The position numbers and the translations under genes are program-made. Positions 24,658 through 33,030 of a stretch of DNA of 64,000 nt are shown piece after piece; positions within the stretch are counted from its first letter, which is position 1, and every line of letters begins with the position of its first letter. The stretch is from Lachnospiraceae bacterium. Its GTDB lineage: Bacteria; Bacillota; Clostridia; Lachnospirales; Lachnospiraceae. The stretch is taken from assembly GCA_017550165.1 (NCBI GenBank), contig JAFZQH010000040.1, positions 1-64,000 on the forward strand, written 5' to 3'. The notes under the pieces are model-generated. The model was not told the DNA's origin. It ran no database searches and saw only the letters and a list, made by a program, of their open reading frames with translations.

Positions 24658-24948
24658 CTAGTCCTCTTCAAAATAATCATCATCAAAATCATCTTCCAGA
24701 TCATCATCGAAATCATCAATGTAATCCGGTGTAAAGAAGCAGTACAGCCCATATACGATAGCCGCTAAAGCTGCTGCTATACCGATACCTGCAAGGATAT
24801 AGAGGAAGGTATTCTTCTTCTTCTCTTCCACCTCGTTCTTGTGGATAAGTTCTCCAATCTTAGTAGCCTTGATGAATTCGTCAATTCTGTCGTTCATTGC
24901 CGGAACCCCCTGTTCAAATAATTTATTAATACCAAGTTTTTCAAACAT
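24658..24948 (-). CDS. small single-pass membrane protein with acidic tail
   Basis: A 96-aa protein of unknown function. The N-terminal half is soluble and amphipathic, ending in a basic EEKKKN stop-transfer-like stretch. One hydrophobic helix (residues about 50-72) follows, and the last 22 residues are almost all Asp, Glu, Phe and Tyr. Acidic low-complexity tails of this kind also occur in the SH3 protein at 62085. It has its own terminator and lies between pcrA and the methyltransferase gene. Similar short proteins are common in Lachnospiraceae, but I know no role for them. Confidence 0.7.
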   Translation of the reverse strand: MFEKLGINKLFEQGVPAMNDRIDEFIKATKIGELIHKNEVEEKKKNTFLYILAGIGIAAALAAIVYGLYCFFTPDYIDDFDDDLEDDFDDDYFEED

Positions 24949-25025
24949 AATAATACATCCTTATAAATCGTGATCAACTTATCTCCGATGACGAGATAGA
25001 TTATATCACATCCGCAGTCATTATT

Positions 25026-27236
25026 CTACACTTTTTTTAGTTTTGCAAAGCCGGCGAACATTTTTTTTACGCCCACATCGTCAAAATCCACCTTCACCTC
25101 ATAGTCCCTGCCGCCTGAGGTGATCTCCAGCACGGTTCCCGTCCCGAATTTGATATGGCTTACCCGGTCTCCTACGCCGTAATCCAGGGTAACATCCCCT
25201 TTGACGGCGAACTGCTTGGCCTCAAAAGGCTTGGCCTTGAATACTTCCTTTGCCTTTATCTTCTTTTCCGTGTCGCTGGCACGCCTCTCGGTCTTGCCTA
25301 TAGCGGATTCCGGAATGCGCTGCTCCCCGAAGACGGTCTTTGGTATCTCCTTGATAAAACGTGACACTGCGTTGTACTGCAGTTCGCCCCTTATCATCCT
25401 GCATTCAGCCGAGGTCATGGTCAGGTGCTTCTTAGCCCGGGTGATCCCCACATAGCACAGCCGCCGCTCCTCCTCCAGCTCGTCCGGGTCATCGGCGGTA
25501 ATGCACATATAACTGGGAAATAAGCCGTCATCCATACCTACCAGATAAACATTTTTAAACTCCAGCCCCTTTGCGGAATGGATGGTCATCATTGCCACAT
25601 AATCCGCATTTTCATCGAAGGAATCAATGTCGGCCACCAGAGAGACTTCCTCCAGAAAACCGCTTAATGTGGGCTCTGACGTATTCATCTCATAATCAGC
25701 CACCTTGGAAATGAGTTCCTCTATGTTCTCGATCCGGGCCTTGGCCTCATCGGAATCCTCCTCCTCAAGCTCGGCCACATAGCCGGTGCCGGATATGACC
25801 TTGTCCAGCAGATCCTTAATGGAGATATCCTGTGCCTGCGCCCTGAGGGAATAGATAAATGAAGTAAATGATAATATCTTATCCCTTGCCCTGCCGATAC
25901 CTACCTCGTCGGCCTTCTCCAGCGCCTCAAAGAAGGTGATACCCCTGGAAGCTGCATGCATCTCTATCTTGGAAATGGTGGTGGCGCCTATCCCCCTTTT
26001 GGGAACATTTATGATACGCTTCACCGACAGGTCGTCATCCCCGTTATCTATGGTCTTAAGGTAGGCCAGTAAATCCTTTACTTCCTTGCGGGAATAGAAG
26101 TTCACGCCACCGAAGAGACGGTAGGGGATATTCAATGATACGAAACGCTCCTCAAAACCACGGGACTGGGCGTTGGTACGGTATAAAACCGCCATGTCCG
26201 AATAGCTCTCCCCAGCCGATACACGGTCGCTGATATCCTTAGCCACAAAATAAGCCTCGTCAAAGGACTGGTCAAAGCGCCTGAAATCAATGGTCTCGCC
26301 CGTGCCGTTATCTGTCCACAGGCGTTTATCCTTCCTTCCGGAATTGTTCTTGATAACGGAATTGGCCGCATCCAGGATATTCTGGGTACTGCGGTAATTC
26401 TGCTCCAGCTTTATGACCTCCGCGCCTTTGAAATTCTCCTCAAAGCCCAGGATATTCTCAATATTGGCCCCTCTGAACTTGTAAATGGACTGGTCATCGT
26501 CACCTACCACGCACACATTGCCCCCCTCCCCCGCAAGGAGGCTTACCAGCTTAAACTGCGCCATATTGGTATCCTGATACTCGTCCACCATAATGTACCT
26601 GAAGAGGTCCCTGTAGTACTTCAAAACCTCCGGATCCTTCTCCAGAAGCTCCACGGTCTTGAAAATGAGGTCGTCAAAATCCAAGGCGTTGCTCTTTTTA
26701 AGCCGCTTCTGATATTCGGTGTAAACCCCTGCAATGCGGTCCACTCCGAATTTGCCCATGTTCTCTTCCAGATACTCCTCCGGCCCCGTCAAGGTGTCCT
26801 TGGCCTTGGATATGGCGGCCATGATCATCTTCTCCTTGAAGATCTTGGTGTCAATGTTCTGCAGCCTGCAGATATCCTTGATCACCTGCTTGGAATCTTC
26901 CGTATCGTAAATGGTGAAATTGGATGAATACCCGATACGGTCTCCGAAACGCCGCAGGATCCGAACGCAGCTGGAATGAAAGGTAGCCACCCAGACGGAG
27001 TCCGCTCCGTCACTCACCAGATGATCGATCCTCTCCTTCATTTCCTGTGCTGCTTTGTTGGTAAAGGTAATGGCCATGATATTCCACGGCTTGACCCCGC
27101 ACTCTTCTATCAAATATGCAACGCGGTGGGTCAGGACCCTGGTCTTGCCCGATCCTGCTCCCGCAATAATGAGAAGCGGTCCTTCCGTGTGCAAAACCGC
27201 CCTCTTCTGCATATCATTTAAAACACTTAAATCCAT
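25026..27236 (-). CDS. pcrA: ATP-dependent DNA helicase PcrA
   Basis: A 736-aa superfamily 1A 3'-5' helicase used in repair and in removing RNA polymerase and recombination intermediates. Motif I is AGAGSGKTRVLTHR (about residue 26), motif II VDEYQDTN, and motifs V and VI are TIHSAKGLEF and VGITRAKK. The C-terminal 50 residues (YGVGDRVSHIKFGTGTV) form the Tudor-like RNA-polymerase-binding domain specific to PcrA/UvrD, which separates it from Rep and RecB. The length matches B. subtilis PcrA. It lies divergent from the DUF1836 gene. Confidence 0.96.
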   Translation of the reverse strand: MDLSVLNDMQKRAVLHTEGPLLIIAGAGSGKTRVLTHRVAYLIEECGVKPWNIMAITFTNKAAQEMKERIDHLVSDGADSVWVATFHSSCVRILRRFGDRIGYSSNFTIYDTEDSKQVIKDICRLQNIDTKIFKEKMIMAAISKAKDTLTGPEEYLEENMGKFGVDRIAGVYTEYQKRLKKSNALDFDDLIFKTVELLEKDPEVLKYYRDLFRYIMVDEYQDTNMAQFKLVSLLAGEGGNVCVVGDDDQSIYKFRGANIENILGFEENFKGAEVIKLEQNYRSTQNILDAANSVIKNNSGRKDKRLWTDNGTGETIDFRRFDQSFDEAYFVAKDISDRVSAGESYSDMAVLYRTNAQSRGFEERFVSLNIPYRLFGGVNFYSRKEVKDLLAYLKTIDNGDDDLSVKRIINVPKRGIGATTISKIEMHAASRGITFFEALEKADEVGIGRARDKILSFTSFIYSLRAQAQDISIKDLLDKVISGTGYVAELEEEDSDEAKARIENIEELISKVADYEMNTSEPTLSGFLEEVSLVADIDSFDENADYVAMMTIHSAKGLEFKNVYLVGMDDGLFPSYMCITADDPDELEEERRLCYVGITRAKKHLTMTSAECRMIRGELQYNAVSRFIKEIPKTVFGEQRIPESAIGKTERRASDTEKKIKAKEVFKAKPFEAKQFAVKGDVTLDYGVGDRVSHIKFGTGTVLEITSGGRDYEVKVDFDDVGVKKMFAGFAKLKKV

Positions 27237-27354
27237 TTCCTATTCCTCAATTCTAACAAGAATAATCACTTTTCCTAGTATACCACAACCAAATGATCCT
27301 GAACAAAAAATATTTCTTATGAAACATCTGAATTGCATCCCCGGAAAATAAAAC

Positions 27355-27383
27355 TTGTAATGTAGTTTTAAATACTATATAAT
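27355..27383 (+). promoter_or_regulatory. promoter of the DUF1836 gene
   Basis: TTGTAA (27355-27360) and a consensus TATAAT (27378-27383) are 17 bases apart. Confidence 0.65.
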
Positions 27384-27393
27384 GAAACACAAG

Positions 27394-27432
27394 GGTTATG
27401 AGAATGAGCATCATTTACAATTCTCATAAACC
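27394..27432 (+). promoter_or_regulatory. inverted repeat in the DUF1836 leader (operator or hairpin)
   Basis: GGTTATGAGAAT (27394-27405) and ATTCTCATAAACC (27420-27432) are complementary apart from one extra A. The repeat starts about 4 bases after the expected transcription start and ends just before the CGGAGG ribosome site. It may be an autoregulatory site or control translation. Confidence 0.4.
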
Positions 27433-27447
27433 ATCGGAGGTGAGACC

Positions 27448-28068
27448 ATGAACTTAGACGAATACTTTGAGCAGGTAGTGAAGGAATTCCAGAACATCAA
27501 CCATATCAATCCCCGGAATCTCCCGAATATAGACCTCTACATGGATCAGGTGACCACCTTCATGGACGAGGGTCTCACCACGACCAAGCGCCGTGAGGAC
27601 GACAAGATCCTTACCAAGACCATGATCAACAATTATGCCAAGAACAATCTCCTTCCGGCGCCCGTTAAGAAGAAATATTCCAAGGACCATATGCTTACCC
27701 TGATCTTTATCTATTATTTCAAGCATATGCTCTCCATAAATGATATCCAGACCCTTCTTAAACCCATATCCGACAAGTACTTCGGCAAGCGGGAGGGCCT
27801 GAACTTAGAGGAGATATACAAGGTCATCTACGCCAACTCCAAAAGGGATCTTGCCAGCATTACGGAAGAGGTGAAAATGCAGTTCGAAAAGTCAAAGGAA
27901 TCCTTTACCGAGGAGCCTGACGATGACAGAGAATACCTGCAGCTATACACCTTCCTTTGCAGCATGGCATTTGAGGTATATATCAAAAAACACCTGATCG
28001 AACAGGTGATAGACGGGTATTTTGAGAATTACGAAAGCCCGGCGGACAAAGGCAAAAAGAAGAAATGA
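27448..28068 (+). CDS. DUF1836 domain protein, MerR-like putative regulator
   Basis: A 206-aa cytoplasmic protein. It matches the DUF1836 family (PF08876) of Firmicutes in layout: an N-terminal NLPNIDLYMDQVTTFM segment, then LTKTMINNYAKNNLLPAP (winged-helix MerR-like turn) and KKYSKDHMLTLIFIYYFKHMLSI. Members resemble MerR-type DNA-binding proteins without an established ligand domain, so a regulatory role is probable but unproven. The gene stands alone with its own promoter, leader inverted repeat and terminator. The last residues are a lysine run. Confidence 0.8.
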   Translation: MNLDEYFEQVVKEFQNINHINPRNLPNIDLYMDQVTTFMDEGLTTTKRREDDKILTKTMINNYAKNNLLPAPVKKKYSKDHMLTLIFIYYFKHMLSINDIQTLLKPISDKYFGKREGLNLEEIYKVIYANSKRDLASITEEVKMQFEKSKESFTEEPDDDREYLQLYTFLCSMAFEVYIKKHLIEQVIDGYFENYESPADKGKKKK

Positions 28069-28070
28069 TC

Positions 28071-28097
28071 AAAAAAGGAGACGGGCGTCTCCTTTTT
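28071..28097. terminator. bidirectional terminator between DUF1836 and yerC genes
   Basis: AAAAAGGAGAC and GTCTCCTTTTT are fully complementary around GGGC, flanked by A and T tracts on both sides. The two genes converge on it. Confidence 0.9.
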
Positions 28098-28100
28098 AAA

Positions 28101-28388
28101 TTACTTATTGATACGTTTGAAAACCATGTCATAACCGTCGTTACCGTAATTGAGCGACCGGTTCACCCTGCTGATGGTGGCGGTGGAAGCACCGGTCTTG
28201 TCGGCAATCTCCAGATAAGTCTTTCCCTCGGAAAGCATCCCCGCAACCTCGAACCTCTGAGACAGGGACAGCAGCTCATTAATGGTGCATATATCCTCAA
28301 AAAAGACGTAACACTCCTCCACATCCTTCAAGGACAGGATAGCCTCGAACAGCTTGGTAACACTTTCTTTTCTGATCTTCTCGTTCAT
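28101..28388 (-). CDS. YerC/YecD family TrpR-related protein
   Basis: A 95-aa all-helical DNA-binding protein of the TrpR superfamily (TIGR02531). The helix-turn-helix LSLSQRFEVAGMLSEGKTY with LEIADKTGASTATISRVNRSLNYG is characteristic. Unlike TrpR, this family is not known to bind tryptophan. In B. subtilis, yerC lies near pcrA; here pcrA is also nearby, with the DUF1836 gene between. It has its own promoter on the minus strand. Confidence 0.9.
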   Translation of the reverse strand: MNEKIRKESVTKLFEAILSLKDVEECYVFFEDICTINELLSLSQRFEVAGMLSEGKTYLEIADKTGASTATISRVNRSLNYGNDGYDMVFKRINK

Positions 28389-28467
28389 AAAACCCCCACC
28401 AAACCCAGCCCCACGCCGGGGCGATTGTAATGACGACTCACCGAACTGGTTAAATCACCACGGTAAA

Positions 28468-28496
28468 ATTCTATCATTTTAAAGTAATAAAGTAAA
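28468..28496 (-). promoter_or_regulatory. yerC-like gene promoter
   Basis: On the minus strand TTTACT (28496-28491) and TAGAAT (28473-28468) are 17 bases apart. Confidence 0.45.
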
Positions 28497-28530
28497 GTAG
28501 ATATTAAAAGGTTTTTATGATTTCGTAGAA

Positions 28531-28686
28531 GACAGGTGACGGAGGATAATGAATCCAATCGAAAGGTTTTTGTGAACGTCGGCACTTAGCGAATGCGTCA
28601 GCATGAGCTTAGTGTCCGCTACGATTCACAACGAAGCGCGAGCGTCCTTTCGTTGGATTGCATTATCCTCCGCCACCGTAACTGTC
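28531..28686. repeat. structured intergenic repeat, copy 2
   Basis: The outer stem GGAGGATAATG / CATTATCCTCC is extended by partly paired flanks (GACAG and CTGTC at the very ends). The inner arm GGCACTTAGC / GCTTAGTGTCC is tipped by ATGC/GCAT. It keeps the T-T mismatch seen in copy 1 while the pairs around it differ. The right end is 1 base from the glyA stop codon. Confidence 0.85.
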
Positions 28687-28687
28687 T

Positions 28688-29929
28688 TTAAATAAGCGGA
28701 TATTTATCAGTCAGTGCCTTGATCTTCGCCTTAACCTCCGCGGATTTGGCCTCACCCTCCCGGAGCATGGTCACAATCGCATCCGCAATAACATCCATAT
28801 CAGCTTCCTTCAATCCACGGGTCGTAACCGCCGGCGTTCCCAGACGGATCCCGCTTGTTACATCCGGCTTTCTGGGATCGTTGGGAATGGCATTCTTGTT
28901 ACATGTGATATTTACCGAATCAAGCAGGACCTCTAGATCCTTACCCGACAAATTCTCCTCACGGAGGTCAAGCAGCATCAGATGATTATCCGTTCCGCCG
29001 GAAATGATCTTCATTCCACGGTCCATGAGTCCCTTGCACAGCGCCTTAGCGTTAAGCACTATCTGGTCGGAATATTGCTTAAACTCCGGTGTTAGCGCCT
29101 CATGGAAGCACACTGCCTTAGCCGCTATAACATGCATCAGCGGTCCGCCCTGAACTCCCGGGAATACCGCCTTATTGAAATCATACTTGGCAGCCGTCTC
29201 GGCATCAGCCAGGATCAGTCCGCCTCTGGGACCCCTTAAGGTCTTGTGGGTTGTTGTCGTAACAATATGTGCGTGAGGCACGGGGCTTGGGATAGTTCCT
29301 GCTGCCACCAGTCCTCCGATATGGGCCATATCAACCATAAGAAGGGCTCCGACTTTATCGGCTATCTCCCTGAAACGCTTATAATCAATGATCCTGCCAT
29401 ATGCGCTGGCTCCTGCTACGATAAGCTTAGGCTTATGCTCTATGGCAAGCCTCTCGGCCTCGTCATAATCTATAAATCCGTCCTCATTTACACCGTAAAA
29501 GAAGGAATTAAAGTATTTTCCCGACATATTTACCTTGCTTCCGTGAGTCAGATGGCCGCCATGGGCAAGATTCATTCCGAGCACCGTATCTCCGGGCTTC
29601 AAAACAGCGAAGAATACCGACATGTTAGCCTGTGCGCCTGAGTGGGGCTGTACGTTTACGAAGTCGCATCCGAAGAGGTCTTTTGCTCTTTGTATAGCCA
29701 GGCTCTCAACAACATCCACACACTGGCATCCGCCGTAATATCTGTGTCCCGGGTATCCTTCCGCATATTTATTGGTAAGCGGGCTTCCTGCTGCAGCCAA
29801 CACAGCCTGGCTTACCCAGTTCTCCGAGGCGATAAGCTCCAGATGAGAGTTCTGTCTCTCAACCTCGGCCAATACCGCATCAGCCACCTCCGGGTCTTCT
29901 TTCCTGATCACATCAACACTGTAAAACAT
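28688..29929 (-). CDS. glyA: serine hydroxymethyltransferase
   Basis: A 413-aa PLP enzyme that converts serine and tetrahydrofolate to glycine and 5,10-methylene-THF, the main one-carbon source. The sequence shows LIASENWVS (N-terminal signature), [12 protein letters not shown], the PLP-lysine segment [14 protein letters not shown], and [15 protein letters not shown] near the C-terminus. I chose the second of two adjacent ATGs (29929), 6-7 bases from AAGGAGG. The frame is open for 80 more codons upstream but those carry no family sequence. Copies of a structured repeat lie on both sides of the gene. Confidence 0.97.
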   Translation of the reverse strand: MFYSVDVIRKEDPEVADAVLAEVERQNSHLELIASENWVSQAVLAAAGSPLTNKYAEGYPGHRYYGGCQCVDVVESLAIQRAKDLFGCDFVNVQPHSGAQANMSVFFAVLKPGDTVLGMNLAHGGHLTHGSKVNMSGKYFNSFFYGVNEDGFIDYDEAERLAIEHKPKLIVAGASAYGRIIDYKRFREIADKVGALLMVDMAHIGGLVAAGTIPSPVPHAHIVTTTTHKTLRGPRGGLILADAETAAKYDFNKAVFPGVQGGPLMHVIAAKAVCFHEALTPEFKQYSDQIVLNAKALCKGLMDRGMKIISGGTDNHLMLLDLREENLSGKDLEVLLDSVNITCNKNAIPNDPRKPDVTSGIRLGTPAVTTRGLKEADMDVIADAIVTMLREGEAKSAEVKAKIKALTDKYPLI

Positions 29930-30103
29930 CATATTCCTCCTTATATACCCACAACAATATCTACTGTAATACTCAATCCCTAACATAATACACAATATCG
30001 CCCAAAATGTCCAGCCCCAAAAAACGAATGTCCGCGAGGCAGCAACATTCCGACACAGATAGTGTGTATCAAAACAACCTATTCTTATTACAAAGTTAAA
30101 TAA
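29930..30103. other. glyA upstream region without a gene
   Basis: This is the left part of a 371-base gap between glyA and the VWA gene; the rest is repeat copy 3. A possible minus-strand promoter is TTGTGT and TATTAC, 18 bases apart, about 60-80 bases before glyA. A small palindrome (GACACA and TGTGTC arms) lies near 30055. No riboswitch or ORF is seen. Confidence 0.4.
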
Positions 30104-30293
30104 ATGGCTGCGGATAATGAATCCAAAAGAAAGGTCTTTGTGAACGTCGGCACTTAGCGAATGCGTCAGCATGAGCTTAGTGTCCGCTACGATTCACAAC
30201 GTCTTAGTCGTAAGGAATCCTCCCGCAAGCGGGTCCCTCCTTGCGACATTAAGCGAGAGCGTCCTTTCGTTGGATTGCATTATTCGCAGCCAT
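30104..30293. repeat. structured intergenic repeat, copy 3 (with an extra arm)
   Basis: The ends ATGGCTGCGGATAATG and CATTATTCGCAGCCAT pair almost fully. The inner arm is identical to copy 2 (GGCACTTAGC). Copy 3 carries an additional arm of about 50 bases at 30203-30253, CTTAGTCGTAAGGA with TCCTTGCGACATTAAG around CCCGC-AA-GCGGG, where copies 1 and 2 have only a few bases. The right end is 7 bases from the stop codon of the VWA gene. Confidence 0.85.
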
Positions 30294-30300
30294 GTATTGA

Positions 30301-32094
30301 TCAGTAATCAAGAATATGCTTCTTCAGGTACACGCTAACAACCTTGGCGAAGTTGTCGATCTCGCGGATATACGCAAAATCCCTTCCGAAGATCATCTTC
30401 TCCGCCTTCAGCTCCATCTCTCTCCCCGTAAAGACTCCCAGCACCGAAACGCCGTTATTCCTCACCCGCCTTATCTCCATGGCGGAGTCCCTGACCCCCT
30501 GATAGCCGGTATAAGGCTTAGGCGGGATGATCCCCTCCCTGGCCACCGTGTTATCATTGGGCATACCGTCGCTGAGGACGATCAGGATCTTATTGTCCTC
30601 GTTCCTGCATACCAGATCATCCACCGCCGCCCTTATGGCCAGGCCGTCCCGGTTATTGGCTGAAGCAATGTATTCCAGCACCTTCATATCGGAGGAAGCC
30701 GGTTCATCGTAATCCCGGAGCCTGGTAAGCACCGTATAATTCCAGAAAGAGCAGAAACCCATTACCCGGTGAGGGATCCCTGCACTGCTCAGGGCCGAGC
30801 TGATGATGTATCCCTGGATAGCCACGCTCTCCTGCCGTCTGGACTGGGACCCGGAGGCATCCATCAGGATCTCCACTACGAACTCGGAATTGTCCTTGAT
30901 GATCTCCCGGTCAAAAAGCCTGGCGTCACTGACACGCCCTATCCGCCAAAGCCTGTTGGGAATGAGACTGCCTGAATCCGAGGGGATGAACTCCCGCTGG
31001 TTTCGCAGGTTCAGACACCTTTTCAACTCATTTGAAAGCTCGGCAATGTTCTTTTTTACCACCCTGTGATTCTTGTGGTAGGCCATATAATTGTTGTGCT
31101 GCAGCCTGGAGACCATGGAATATCTGTAATTCTTGATAACGGGATTACGAAGGATACCTTCCGTATAATAGAGCTTGCAATTATTGTGAGCCCCGGTGCA
31201 AAGCTTGATATCCTGACGGGTAAGCTCCTGCCTTGACATGAAGCTCCTGCCGTAATTAAGCTCCACGTAATTGAAGATCTTATCCTCCATCTCCCTGTCG
31301 ATGGTGTAGTTGATCACTTTATTCTGTATTACGGTCCCGGATTCTCTTCCTCCGCCTTCCGACAGCCCGGAGATATCCGAAAGAGATTCAGCCACAGTAT
31401 TCAGCCGGTTCTCCAGGATCTCATCAAATGACTCATCCTTTAAGAAATCTCTCCAGTTATACTCCGAGAGCTCCTCAAGGGTTACGGAGAGCACATCCTC
31501 CAGGCTCCCGTGCATTTTCTCAAAATCCTTATCAACGTATCTGTTGTATACCTGATCGATGATCCCGATGACCCTCCGGGTATCCGTCTCCCCCCTAAGG
31601 CTCTCGATAAGCTCCACCGCCTCCGCTACACGCGCCCGGGAAGCTGTGAGACCCCCCAGTTCGCGCTTTAACAGGGTTATCTTGACCTCACCCAAAAATG
31701 ATGTGCTCATGCTTTGAAAATTATGCTCCAGGATATCCTCATAAGCCTTCATTCGGATGGCGCGTACTCCGGCCCTTTCGGCACAGATCCTCTCTCCGAT
31801 GGCCACATCCAGGCACATCTGGGAAATGTAGATCAGATAATCCTCATCTGCGCCCAAAAAAACCTTCTTTACTATATATAAAGAAAGCTCTTCTCTGTCG
31901 AAAAACCCGGCGATGGCCCCCTGTTTAATTGCATCATAAAGGGAAATGTATTTGGAAATGCGGAAAGAATCCACATCCGGCACGATGTCCAGACTGTAGT
32001 CACCGCTGACGGTCCACATAAGATTCTTGATACGGTTCTCGATCTCGATACGTTCTACGTCTATCTCGGAAAACTCTTCATTCATACTGCTCAC
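30301..32094 (-). CDS. VWA-domain (CobT-like) protein, partner of MoxR ATPase
   Basis: A 597-aa cytoplasmic protein. The C-terminal ~200 residues form a von Willebrand A domain with a MIDAS site (ILMDASGSQS, then LSDGMPND), the type found in CobT and other partners of MoxR/CbbQ ATPases. The first ~390 residues are helical and charged and match no family I recognise. The start overlaps the stop of the ATPase gene by 4 bases (ATGA), so the two are coupled. In known MoxR-VWA pairs the ATPase remodels a target recruited by the VWA protein, for example metal chelatases or CO dehydrogenase assembly; the target here is unknown. Confidence 0.85.
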   Translation of the reverse strand: MSSMNEEFSEIDVERIEIENRIKNLMWTVSGDYSLDIVPDVDSFRISKYISLYDAIKQGAIAGFFDREELSLYIVKKVFLGADEDYLIYISQMCLDVAIGERICAERAGVRAIRMKAYEDILEHNFQSMSTSFLGEVKITLLKRELGGLTASRARVAEAVELIESLRGETDTRRVIGIIDQVYNRYVDKDFEKMHGSLEDVLSVTLEELSEYNWRDFLKDESFDEILENRLNTVAESLSDISGLSEGGGRESGTVIQNKVINYTIDREMEDKIFNYVELNYGRSFMSRQELTRQDIKLCTGAHNNCKLYYTEGILRNPVIKNYRYSMVSRLQHNNYMAYHKNHRVVKKNIAELSNELKRCLNLRNQREFIPSDSGSLIPNRLWRIGRVSDARLFDREIIKDNSEFVVEILMDASGSQSRRQESVAIQGYIISSALSSAGIPHRVMGFCSFWNYTVLTRLRDYDEPASSDMKVLEYIASANNRDGLAIRAAVDDLVCRNEDNKILIVLSDGMPNDNTVAREGIIPPKPYTGYQGVRDSAMEIRRVRNNGVSVLGVFTGREMELKAEKMIFGRDFAYIREIDNFAKVVSVYLKKHILDY

Positions 32095-33014
32095 CCGAAT
32101 ATATCACTGCACTTCATAGTGTCCGGGATACGTGTCATGACAATGTCCTCCACGATCTCCCTTTCAAATGTATCAAAACTCTTATTGATAATGCCCATGC
32201 GGATGGCGGCAGAAGGTGCCAGCCCGCATTTGATGGTCCCTATGGCAGCGATCATCCCGCGAAGATCCAAGGGTTTGGTAGTGATCTCGCCGTTCTGCGC
32301 CTTGGTCTGAAGGTCCGTAAAGAGGCCCTCGAACTGGCGGAGGCTGTCATGATTCGCATCAGGGTATATCTTCTTTAAGATGATCATCAGGGTCTCCTCC
32401 GTGACAGGCGGCATGTCGATCACCATGAACCTGGAGACCAGGGCCTCGTTAAGCTCTCTGGTGCCCACATAACCGTAATTCATGGTCCCGATAAACCTGG
32501 CCGCCTCATGCAATGTGATCTTGTCGTAACCGGGGATATCAATGATACGCCTGTAATCCAGCACGGAGTGAAGGACAGAGACAGCATCGTTTTTTGCCAT
32601 ATTGATCTCATCAAAGATACCGAAGCCTCCGTAAAGGGCACAGTTATATACCGGGCCTTTGCGAAGGCGCACTTCATTGTCGACAAAGGTATCGGTGCCT
32701 ATCAAAGCACCGCTGTCTATATTCACATGAAATGAAACATTGTAGCTCGGGCGGTTGAAAATGAAGGAAAGGTTCTCGGCCAGCACATTCTTGCCCGTGG
32801 CCTTAGAGCCCGCCAGAAGCAGGTTCTCACCCTGGAGTATGGCTGAAATGGCCATCTCCAGAACCTCTCGTCCGTAGAATTCTATGCGGGGCTTGGCAAC
32901 CCTGCCGGACACATCCCGGTCAAGGTCATACCTGCCGCGAAAATCTTCCACTCCGGCTATCAGTTCTTCCGACACGCCCTGTTCTTTTAAAAACACCAGT
33001 TCATTAATCATCAT
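32091..33014 (-). CDS. MoxR/CbbQ-type AAA+ ATPase with altered Walker A
   Basis: A 307-aa AAA+ ATPase. Walker A is GSKATGKN (about residue 83), in which the usual Thr/Ser after the lysine is Asn. Walker B is GIFDEINMAK, sensor 1 FIGTMNYGYVGT, and an arginine finger candidate lies in LNEALVSRF. AAA_5/MoxR proteins work as chaperones or remodelling factors with VWA partners, encoded here directly downstream with a 4-base overlap. The Asn replacement could weaken Mg-ATP coordination, or be a normal variant in this subfamily. The second of two ATGs (33011) is equally likely as start, given AAGAGG placement. Confidence 0.85.
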   Translation of the reverse strand: MMINELVFLKEQGVSEELIAGVEDFRGRYDLDRDVSGRVAKPRIEFYGREVLEMAISAILQGENLLLAGSKATGKNVLAENLSFIFNRPSYNVSFHVNIDSGALIGTDTFVDNEVRLRKGPVYNCALYGGFGIFDEINMAKNDAVSVLHSVLDYRRIIDIPGYDKITLHEAARFIGTMNYGYVGTRELNEALVSRFMVIDMPPVTEETLMIILKKIYPDANHDSLRQFEGLFTDLQTKAQNGEITTKPLDLRGMIAAIGTIKCGLAPSAAIRMGIINKSFDTFEREIVEDIVMTRIPDTMKCSDIFG

Positions 33015-33030
33015 TTACCTCTTGGCCGGC

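Noticed and set aside
29930-30172. Longer glyA start
   Set aside because: The upstream codons have no similarity to serine hydroxymethyltransferases, and AAGGAGG is placed for the ATG at 29929.
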